From positions 1 through 7,335 of the forward strand of contig CALGNM010000360.1 in assembly GCA_937958665.1 (NCBI GenBank): DNA of 7,335 bases, read 5' to 3'. The stretch is from an uncultured bacterium (GTDB lineage Bacteria > Edwardsbacteria > AC1 > EtOH8). The position numbers and the translations under genes were made by a program. Below are positions 1 to 5,574 of the stretch, one piece after another. Every line of letters starts with the position of its first letter. The first letter of the stretch is position 1. A model generated the notes under the pieces. It saw only the letters and a program-made list of their open reading frames with translations, made no database searches and was not told the origin of the DNA.

Positions 1-603
1 AACTTGGCGGATGGGGGGGCTGTCCCCGATGATGGCATGGCGGCTGGCGATGTCATCCCGCAGCTTCCGATTCTCGGTCTGTAGCCGGTGGTACTTGTCG
101 GCATTCTCCAGCACCCGGGCGGCCATCTCGGCCACCTTGAGCAGCAGGTCCTGGTCGTGTTGGTCGAAGACCTGTCCCTCCTGCTTGTTGAGCACCTCGA
201 TGACTCCCACCGTCCGGTCGTCCAGCATCAATGGTACGCACAGCAGGGAGCGGGTGGTGAACTTGGTCTTCTCATCGATGCCCTTGTACCAGCGGCCATC
301 TTGGTCGGCCTGGTTGACTATCTGGGGCTTCTTCTCCCGGGCCACCCATCCGGCGATGCCCTGGCCCACCGGCACCGAAAGCTTCTTCAGCTCCTCGGAG
401 ACCTGGCCGGTGGCATGGGCAAAATTGAGGCGCTGGGTGCTTTCGTCCAGCAGGAGCAGTGAACTGGCCTCGGCCATGGTCAGGGTTTTGGCCGCCTCTA
501 TGATCATATCCAGCAGTTGAGCCTGGTCCAGGGTTGAAGAAAGGGCCTTGCTCAAGGAATACAGGAACTCAAAATCGCTGCCGCAATCTGAATTTCTAGG
601 CAT
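1..603 (-). CDS. GAF-domain regulator, probable sigma-54-dependent activator (C-terminus cut by window edge)
   Basis: Only the first 201 codons are present. The ATG at 603-601 follows a GGAGG ribosome site (608-612 on the reverse strand) four bases away, which fixes the start. Residues about 12-165 read as a GAF sensor domain: helical start FLYSLSKALSSTLD, then a core with VPVGQGIAGWVA (77-88) and LLCVPLMLDDRTVGVIEVLNK (about 120-140). A charged helical linker follows (about 165-187). The last residues, HAIIGDSPPIRQV (189-201), match the opening of sigma-54-interacting AAA+ domains, which in NtrC/NorR/NifA-type activators lies just before Walker A. In that family the GAF domain senses a small molecule or redox signal and controls ATPase-driven opening of RNA polymerase-sigma54 complexes. 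The Walker A, GAFTGA and HTH segments would lie beyond the edge, so the class rests on one short motif. GAF proteins with other output domains remain possible. The gene is divergent from the exported protein at 793. Confidence 0.72.
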   Translation of the reverse strand, partial: MPRNSDCGSDFEFLYSLSKALSSTLDQAQLLDMIIEAAKTLTMAEASSLLLLDESTQRLNFAHATGQVSEELKKLSVPVGQGIAGWVAREKKPQIVNQADQDGRWYKGIDEKTKFTTRSLLCVPLMLDDRTVGVIEVLNKQEGQVFDQHDQDLLLKVAEMAARVLENADKYHRLQTENRKLRDDIASRHAIIGDSPPIRQV

Positions 604-646
604 GAAACCTCCATGCAGTTAGTGTTGCCAAGTCTTTCACCAAATG

Positions 647-680
647 ATAATATCAAAAATTATACAATTTAATAATATCA
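647..680. repeat. 9-bp direct repeat ATAATATCA (647-655 and 672-680)
   Basis: Two identical copies of ATAATATCA occur 25 bases apart in the leader and promoter of the GAF regulator gene. On the reverse strand both read TGATATTAT, that is, an extended -10-like string. The copy at 672-680 coincides with the predicted -10. The first copy, with one preceding G, forms the near-palindrome GATAaTATC (646-654). In such AT-rich DNA a 9-mer repeat can arise by chance. Confidence 0.4.
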
Positions 681-700
681 GTACCACCCTGTCAAGTCAA
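672..700 (-). promoter_or_regulatory. Predicted sigma70-type promoter of the GAF regulator gene
   Basis: Read on the reverse strand, TTGACT (700-695) is followed after 17 bases by TATTAT (677-672), with a TG one base before the -10 (extended -10). Transcription would start near 665, leaving a leader of about 60 bases before the start codon at 603. A second TTGACA at 695-690 overlaps the -35 but would give only a 12-base spacer to the same -10. Prediction from motif match only. Confidence 0.55.
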
Positions 701-747
701 GCGAAATTAATATAAATCTTACACCTACAATATACCCGGTTGACAGG
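688..747. repeat. 8-bp perfect inverted repeat spanning the divergent promoter region
   Basis: CCTGTCAA at 688-695 is the exact reverse complement of TTGACAGG at 740-747, with 44 bases between the arms. Each arm contains a TTGACA-like -35 of one of the two divergent promoters, and that alone explains six of the eight bases. The extra matching GG/CC extends the symmetry. It could be a pair of operator half-sites or simply two promoters with similar -35 regions. Confidence 0.45.
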
Positions 748-768
748 CGGTTTACCGGATGTTATCAT
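740..768 (+). promoter_or_regulatory. Predicted sigma70-type promoter of the exported-protein gene and possibly the downstream operon
   Basis: A perfect -35 hexamer TTGACA (740-745) is followed after exactly 17 bases by TATCAT (763-768), five of six matches to the -10 consensus. The start of transcription would be near 775, only about 18 bases before the ATG at 793, just enough to include the GGAGG ribosome site at 784-788. A perfect TATAAT at 769-774 overlaps this region, but its spacer of 23 bases is too long for the same -35. Confidence 0.65.
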
Positions 769-792
769 TATAATAAACAACCTGGAGGAATT

Positions 793-1629
793 ATGATTTT
801 CCGCCTGGCGATTACAATGTTGGCCGGCCTGTCATTCTCCGGGGCTTGGGCCGATAGCATCAAGCTGAAGGGCAGCGAACTGGCCCCCGATTCGCGGCAT
901 TCTACCGCTAACGGGGTCCAGGCCCAGGTGCGGGGCATGTTTTCATACGGTGCAGCGATATACCGATTTCAGGTTCCTCCCTCAGCCGACCGGATAAAGG
1001 CGGCCGTGAAGTTTTACGGCACCGGGAAGGCCCTGAAGGTATATGTCTACAACTACGGTACCGCCTTCGATGACCCGTCAGTCCGCAACCGCAGATTGGC
1101 TCCCAACTGGAGACTGTGGGAGGAGGCTGGTAGCGGGCGGCTTTGGGAGTCGCGAAGCCCGGCCCGCTTGTACACCACCTCCTCGGACGGCAGGATAGAT
1201 TACCTGGGCCCCCACAATACGGTCAAACTTCTGCTATACGCCGAGGGCGGGGTGCCTTACATCAGCGAGGCCAGGTTTGAAATCGAAGAGGTAAGCTTGG
1301 AATACGACCTCAATCAAAACCTGCTGCCGGATATCATTACTAACCGAGACGTCTGGGTGGAGGGCGGCTTCCTGCTGGTAAGGGGGATGGGACTGAGCCG
1401 ATCCAAAATCGACGCCCCCGGATATGAGGCCCTGCCCAGGCTGACCGCCCTGCGTTTGGCCAAGGTGGACGCTTACCGGAAACTGGGGGATGCCCTGAAG
1501 AAGATCCCGCCCCGGGGGGGCGTGGCGGCCATTCCCGGCAGCCGGGTCCGATCCACCCGATATTTGAGCGGCAACGAGGTGGAGATCATCCTGGAGGTGC
1601 CCCTGGCCAGCCTTCATTCCAACCGATGA
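793..1629 (+). CDS. Exported protein with C-terminal LPP20-like domain
   Basis: A 278-residue protein starting at ATG 793 behind GGAGG (784-788). Residues 1-20 are a Sec signal peptide: a short basic start, a hydrophobic stretch LAITMLAGLSF, and a likely signal peptidase I site GAWA|D at 20/21. There is no lipobox and I see no cysteine anywhere in the protein, so it should be soluble in the periplasm or peripheral, not a lipoprotein. Residues about 22-170 look beta-rich with many aromatic residues (for example KVYVYNYG at 82-89) and match no family I can name. Residues about 190-272 resemble the LPP20 type of envelope domain: VRGMG, then a helix with LRLAKVDAYRKLGDAL (220-235), then a strand-rich end VRSTRYLSGNEVEIILEVPL (252-271). 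LPP20-like proteins are envelope proteins of unclear biochemical role. The helicase gene follows after 19 bases. The export call is firm; the family call is moderate. Confidence 0.75.
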   Translation: MIFRLAITMLAGLSFSGAWADSIKLKGSELAPDSRHSTANGVQAQVRGMFSYGAAIYRFQVPPSADRIKAAVKFYGTGKALKVYVYNYGTAFDDPSVRNRRLAPNWRLWEEAGSGRLWESRSPARLYTTSSDGRIDYLGPHNTVKLLLYAEGGVPYISEARFEIEEVSLEYDLNQNLLPDIITNRDVWVEGGFLLVRGMGLSRSKIDAPGYEALPRLTALRLAKVDAYRKLGDALKKIPPRGGVAAIPGSRVRSTRYLSGNEVEIILEVPLASLHSNR

Positions 1630-1648
1630 GGGAGAACCACAACGGAAC

Positions 1649-3799
1649 ATGGCTTTGTCCGATTTGCTGAAAAACCTAAACCCACCCCAGCAGGAGGCCG
1701 TCACCTATCTGGACGGCCCCCTGCTGATTTTGGCCGGGGCCGGATCCGGAAAGACCCGGGTGCTTACCCACCGGCTGGCCTACCTGGTGGGCAAGGGGGA
1801 ATGCTCTCCCTGGGAGATATTGGCGGTGACCTTCACCAACAAGGCCGCCGGCGAGATGAAGAAGAGGGTGGCCGGCCTGCTGGGAAGGGGGGTGGAGGGA
1901 CTGTGGGTGGGGACCTTCCATTCCATCTGCGCCCGGATGCTGCGCAAGGAGGGCCATCTGCTGGGGTACGGCCGCGACTACACCATCTACGATGAGTCCG
2001 ACAAACTGGCAATGGTCAAGCGGGCCATGAACCAGCTAGCCATTCCGGAGCGGAAGGTGGCGCCCAAGGCGGTGGGCAACCGCATCTCCGGGGCCAAGGA
2101 CAGCCTGGTGGATCCCGAACAGTACCAGGCCAGCGCCTACGACCCCTTCGAAAAGGAGGTGGCCCGGGTCTACCTGCTCTATCAGCAGCTGATGCACCAG
2201 AGCCAGGCCATGGATTTTGACGACCTGATCTTCAATGCCGTCCGGGTTTTATCGGAAAACCCCCGGCTGGGGGAGGAATACGGCCAACGGTTCCGGCATA
2301 TCTTGGTGGACGAGTACCAGGATACCAACCACGCCCAGTACATGTTGGTCAACCTGCTGGCCCGGCATCGCCGCCGGTTGTGCGTGGTGGGGGACGACGA
2401 CCAGTCCATCTACGGTTTTCGGGGGGCCGACATCCGCAACATCCTGGAGTTCGAGAAAGATTATCCCGAGGCCCGGGTGGTCCGTCTGGAGCAAAACTAT
2501 CGCTCAACTCAGGCCATATTGGATTGCGCCAACCAGGTGGTCAGAAACAATCGGGGCCGCAAGGGCAAGAAGCTGTGGACCGACAACCCCCCGGGGGAGA
2601 TGGTGACCCTGTGGCAGGCCTGGGACGAGCGGGACGAGGCCGAGAAGGTCTGCCGGGCGGTCAGGGAGCACCGGGGCCGGGGGTCGCTCCGGGACTGCGT
2701 GGTGCTGTACCGCACCAACGCCCAGAGCCGGGCCCTGGAGGATTCCCTGCGGCGGGCCGGGGTTCCCTATCTGATTGTGGGGGGGCAAAAATTTTACGAG
2801 CGGAAGGAGATCAAGGACCTGCTGGCCTACCTGAGGGTGTTGGTTAACCCGGCCGACAGCGTCAGCCTGAAGCGGATAGTCAACCTGCCGGCCCGCGGCA
2901 TCGGTGAGACCAGCCTGGAGCGGGCCGAGATCTACGCCGTCGCCCGGGGCATCACCCTCTATCAAGCATTGGCGGAAAACCTCCGGATAGAAGGGCTGGG
3001 TCCGGCGGTCAGATCCGGCATGGCCGCCTTTGTGAAACAGGCCGAGGAGCTCAAGGCCTTGGCCGGAACACTCAACGCCCAGGAGGTCATCACCAGGGTG
3101 ATAGCTGCCACCGGCTATCTGGACTTCATCAACGGGCAGTATCCGGACAAGGCCGAGGCCGACAGCCGGGCCGAGAACGTCAGGGAGTTGGCCTCGGCAG
3201 CCAATGAATTCTGCGAACGCTCGGAGGATAAGAGCCTGGCAGCCTTTTTGGCCGAGGTATCGCTGGTGGCCGACATCGATCGCTGGAACCAGTCGGCCGA
3301 GGCGGTGACCATGATGACCATCCACAACGCCAAGGGGCTGGAGTTCCCGATTGTTTTCATCACCGGGCTGGAGGAGGGCCTGCTTCCCCACAGCGCCTCG
3401 TTCGATACCAGGGAGGACCTGGAGGAGGAAAGGCGGCTGTTCTATGTGGCCATTACCCGGGCCCAGCGGGAGCTATACCTGTGCTACGCCGCCTCCCGCC
3501 GCCGTTTCGGCGGACTGATGCAGTCCCGGCCCTCACGCTTCATCGCCGAACTTCCATCCGACCGCCTGAAGGGGGCTCAGCCGCGGGGGGAGGAAGACTT
3601 GGAGCTGCTGGGCCAGGAGCAGTGGGAAACACCGGCTATTCCGGCCCGAAGCTTGAAGGGACGGATGGTCCGGCATGAGATCTGGGGCCAGGGCCGGGTG
3701 GAGGAGGTGGAGGGAGAGGGCGAGGACATCAAGCTGTCCATAGTTTTTCAGGGCGGCCTGCGTAAAAAAGTGATGGCCGGGTACGTGGAGTTCATATGA
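1649..3799 (+). CDS. pcrA: UvrD/PcrA-type superfamily 1A 3'-5' DNA helicase
   Basis: A complete 716-residue ATP-dependent helicase that acts on the chromosome in nucleotide excision repair, mismatch repair, clearing of RecA filaments and replication-transcription conflicts. All SF1A motifs are present in order: Q motif NPPQQEAV (11-18), Walker A GAGSGKT (30-36), Ia TFTNKAAGEM (61-70), Walker B DEYQD (221-225), III GDDDQSIYGFRGAD (248-261), IV QNYRS (282-286), V TIHNAKGLEFP (557-567) and VI RRLFYVAITRAQ (595-606). The C-terminus (about 671-716) keeps the PcrA/UvrD Tudor-like module that binds RNA polymerase in studied homologues: VRHEIWGQGRVEEVEGEGED, then an IVF strand and KKVMAGYVEFI. Motifs and length are normal and nothing is missing. 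PcrA and UvrD cannot be separated by eye; the GLEEGLLPH and Tudor-like tail suit both. The nearest ribosome site (GGGAG, 1630-1634) is 14 bases from the ATG, further than usual, so coupling to the preceding gene is possible. Confidence 0.96.
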   Translation: MALSDLLKNLNPPQQEAVTYLDGPLLILAGAGSGKTRVLTHRLAYLVGKGECSPWEILAVTFTNKAAGEMKKRVAGLLGRGVEGLWVGTFHSICARMLRKEGHLLGYGRDYTIYDESDKLAMVKRAMNQLAIPERKVAPKAVGNRISGAKDSLVDPEQYQASAYDPFEKEVARVYLLYQQLMHQSQAMDFDDLIFNAVRVLSENPRLGEEYGQRFRHILVDEYQDTNHAQYMLVNLLARHRRRLCVVGDDDQSIYGFRGADIRNILEFEKDYPEARVVRLEQNYRSTQAILDCANQVVRNNRGRKGKKLWTDNPPGEMVTLWQAWDERDEAEKVCRAVREHRGRGSLRDCVVLYRTNAQSRALEDSLRRAGVPYLIVGGQKFYERKEIKDLLAYLRVLVNPADSVSLKRIVNLPARGIGETSLERAEIYAVARGITLYQALAENLRIEGLGPAVRSGMAAFVKQAEELKALAGTLNAQEVITRVIAATGYLDFINGQYPDKAEADSRAENVRELASAANEFCERSEDKSLAAFLAEVSLVADIDRWNQSAEAVTMMTIHNAKGLEFPIVFITGLEEGLLPHSASFDTREDLEEERRLFYVAITRAQRELYLCYAASRRRFGGLMQSRPSRFIAELPSDRLKGAQPRGEEDLELLGQEQWETPAIPARSLKGRMVRHEIWGQGRVEEVEGEGEDIKLSIVFQGGLRKKVMAGYVEFI

Positions 3800-3859
3800 A
3801 GCAAGCAAAATGCGGCATCCCATATGTCTGCGCGCCACCGTCAAGGGTTATGATTTGGA

Positions 3860-4690
3860 ATGGGACGCCAGTCTAGGGCCGAATTGCATTGGCTGCCTTT
3901 GGCGAACGGCGGGTACCATCCATTCTCGATCAGGGAGGCCAAGGCCGAAGTGCTATTCAGGCTGGGGCGATGGGGCAGCCTTAGGGAATTGTTGGATCAG
4001 GACCTGCGGATGGCCGTGAAACACGGACTGGCGAGGGAACAGGCGGCATGCCTGATGAGGCAGGGCATGCTGGAGGCCCAGCTGGGCCAGCACCAGCAGG
4101 CTGAGGCCAATCTTAATGAGGCCCTTAACCTTTTCAAGACAGCCGGGGATAGGCCGGGGAGTTTTGCCTGCCGGACCAAACTGGCCCGCCTGGCAATGGC
4201 TACCCAAAGATACCAGCAGGGCGAGGATATTACCCAGGAGCTGTTGAGAGAAGCCCGGGAAGAGGGAGACCGAAAGGCCTGCCGGGAGATGAGGATCAAT
4301 CAGGCCATGCTGTACATGTACACCGGTCGTTTTGAGCAGGCGATCGAGGCATTCAACCTGGAAATTGCCGATTGCCGGAGCGACGGTGACCGATGGAATG
4401 AGGCTTTCGCCATAGGGCACATCGGCAATGTCTGTTTCGACCAAGGGGACTACCTTCTGGCATCCGAGCATTACCGGCAATCTATAGCCATCTGCCGCCA
4501 ATTGGGCAATGTATATTCGGAATACATATCACTGTATAATCTGGCGCTGTGCCAGGAAAAGTCGGGTAATATCGGCTTGGCTTTGGAGCATTACCGGAGG
4601 GACCTGGCCTTGGCCCGCCAGCTGGGAGACCGTCCAAGCGAGGAGGAATTGTTGAGTAAAATCAGCCAACTGAGCGGTAATATTGGTTGA
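3860..4690 (+). CDS. Tetratricopeptide-repeat protein, first of a tandem paralogous pair
   Basis: A 276-residue cytoplasmic TPR protein with no signal peptide or membrane segment. An in-frame TGA at 3851 rules out longer versions, and the N-terminus aligns residue for residue with the next gene's, which supports ATG 3860. The ribosome site is weak (AAGGG at 3843-3847, 12 bases away). Residues about 17-256 form six helical-hairpin repeats with an exact 40-residue period: the turn G-D/N pairs fall at 96-97, 136-137, 176-177, 216-217 and 256-257, with G56 as the first degenerate one. The final repeats are typical: LYNLALCQEKSGNIGLALEH and then YRRDLALARQLGD. Such 40-residue TPRs (LGN/kinesin-light-chain style) bind peptides or partner proteins. 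Residues 1-25 (MGR, LHW, GYHPFS) form an unrecognised cap. It follows the helicase by 60 bases and precedes its paralogue by 6. It has no catalytic domain and its function is unknown. Confidence 0.85.
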   Translation: MGRQSRAELHWLPLANGGYHPFSIREAKAEVLFRLGRWGSLRELLDQDLRMAVKHGLAREQAACLMRQGMLEAQLGQHQQAEANLNEALNLFKTAGDRPGSFACRTKLARLAMATQRYQQGEDITQELLREAREEGDRKACREMRINQAMLYMYTGRFEQAIEAFNLEIADCRSDGDRWNEAFAIGHIGNVCFDQGDYLLASEHYRQSIAICRQLGNVYSEYISLYNLALCQEKSGNIGLALEHYRRDLALARQLGDRPSEEELLSKISQLSGNIG

Positions 4691-4696
4691 TGGCAG

Positions 4697-5527
4697 ATGG
4701 GGCGCCGATACCCGATAAAACTGCACTGGGTTGCCTTGCCTGACGGCAGCTATTATCCATTCTCGGTCCGGGCCAGAAAATCCGAGATACTGCACGGTGC
4801 CGGAAGGTGGGAGGAACTCGCTGCGATGCTGGTTTCAGACCTGGAGTTGGCCAGGCTCCACTTTTTACAGGAGGAGCAGGCCCGTTGCCTGCTCAAGCTT
4901 GGGATATTGGAGGCTCAACGGGGGGATTTCCCTGCCGCCCGGGCCAAGGCCATCCAGGCCCTGGAACATTATAAATCAGTTGGTAATAATGGGGAGATAT
5001 TTTCCTGCCGATCTGCCCTGCTGAAGATAGACATGAACTTGGGCAAATTCACCCAAGCGGAAAAAGATGCCCAGGAACTTCTGGACCAAGCCAGCCGGGA
5101 GGGAAATGTACGAAACCAGAGCGAAACGCTTAACAACCTCGGCTTGATCTGCCTGAAAACAGACCGGTGGGACGAAGCCCTGGCCTATTTGAACCAGAAA
5201 CTGGAGTTGACTGAGGCCCTGGGAGATGAAAGGGGCCTGGCCACGGTCATGGGAAACATCGGGGGCGTATATTTTGCCAAAAGGCAGTACCAGCAGGCAG
5301 CCGAATTCGACCGGAAAGCCATAGAGATAAGCCGGCGCATCGGTGACATCTACTCCGAATATTATGCCCTATATAACCTGGCCAAGGCCCATGAAATGAT
5401 GGGGCAGGGGGATAAGGCGATGGGCTATTACCGGCAGGATCTGGAAATGGCCCGGCAACTGGGCGACCGTCCCGGCGAACAGGACATCCTCGAAGATATC
5501 CGGAGATTGAGGGGTGAGTCTGGATGA
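4697..5527 (+). CDS. Tetratricopeptide-repeat protein, second of a tandem paralogous pair
   Basis: Also 276 residues, and aligning to the upstream protein without a single gap. By hand count 109 of 276 positions are identical, about 39%. The G-D/N turn pairs again fall at 96-97, 136-137, 176-177, 216-217 and 256-257, so the 40-residue repeat is strictly kept. Clear repeats include TLNNLGLICLKTDRWDEALA (144-163) and ALYNLAKAHEMMGQGDKAMG (224-243). The N-terminal cap keeps MGR, LHW, G-Y-PFS-R and GRW. The C-terminal end keeps YSEY, LYNLA, YR-DL and ARQLGDRP. No signal peptide, membrane segment or enzymatic domain is visible, so a cytoplasmic scaffold or peptide-binding role is inferred. It starts 6 bases after the previous stop with no strong ribosome site, which suggests translational coupling and joint expression. 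The two proteins may form a heteromer or bind related partners; this is not shown by the sequence. Confidence 0.86.
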   Translation: MGRRYPIKLHWVALPDGSYYPFSVRARKSEILHGAGRWEELAAMLVSDLELARLHFLQEEQARCLLKLGILEAQRGDFPAARAKAIQALEHYKSVGNNGEIFSCRSALLKIDMNLGKFTQAEKDAQELLDQASREGNVRNQSETLNNLGLICLKTDRWDEALAYLNQKLELTEALGDERGLATVMGNIGGVYFAKRQYQQAAEFDRKAIEISRRIGDIYSEYYALYNLAKAHEMMGQGDKAMGYYRQDLEMARQLGDRPGEQDILEDIRRLRGESG

Positions 5528-5545
5528 AACAAATCTTGGCCAGGA

Positions 5546-5574
5546 TTGACATTCAACATAACCGGTGTTATATT
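5546..5574 (+). promoter_or_regulatory. Possible internal sigma70-type promoter before the radical SAM gene
   Basis: TTGACA (5546-5551), a spacer of exactly 17 bases, then TATATT (5569-5574), with TG one base before the -10 (5566-5567, extended -10). It sits in a short AT-rich stretch directly after the second TPR gene and could start a unit with the radical SAM gene and htpX. Against this, the predicted transcript start (near 5581) lies at or just past the usable TTG start codons of the radical SAM frame. Motif evidence only. Confidence 0.45.

Larger units (their letters stand above)
3860..5527 (+). repeat. Tandem gene duplication (two diverged TPR genes)
   Basis: Two adjacent genes of identical length (831 bases each with stop) encode proteins that align with no gaps. 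Identity is uneven: about 41 of 90 in residues 1-90, 11 of 50 in residues 131-180, and 27 of 50 in residues 211-260 (hand counts). The nucleotide sequences are clearly diverged, so the duplication is old, not recent or an assembly artefact. Confidence 0.85.

Noticed and set aside
11-520. 169-residue forward frame opposite the GAF gene
   Set aside because: It is antisense to a clear GAF domain, is rich in serine and arginine as expected for a shadow frame, has no ribosome site and resembles nothing known.
604-792. Possible sigma-54 (-24/-12) promoter, TTGGCAACACTAACTGCA on the reverse strand
   Set aside because: The GG and GC are 11 bases apart instead of 10, the flanking consensus is poor, and the site lies too close to the start codon.
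2504-3391. 295-residue reverse-strand open frame inside the helicase gene
   Set aside because: It lies wholly opposite conserved helicase motifs. Long antisense frames are common in GC-rich genes, and its composition is not protein-like.
3800-3859. Possible terminator or promoter in the 60-base gap after the helicase gene
   Set aside because: I see no stable hairpin with a T-run and no convincing -35/-10 pair, so the gap is left unannotated.
3810-4019. 69-residue forward frame starting upstream of the first TPR gene
   Set aside because: It overlaps the TPR gene in another frame. Its IHSRSG string recurs at the equivalent place in the second TPR gene only because both genes encode the same PFS motif in the real frame.
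3860-5527. Possibility that the two TPR genes are one gene split by a frameshift or an assembly duplication
   Set aside because: Each has its own start, stop and full cap-plus-repeat layout, and their sequences differ at about 60% of residues.
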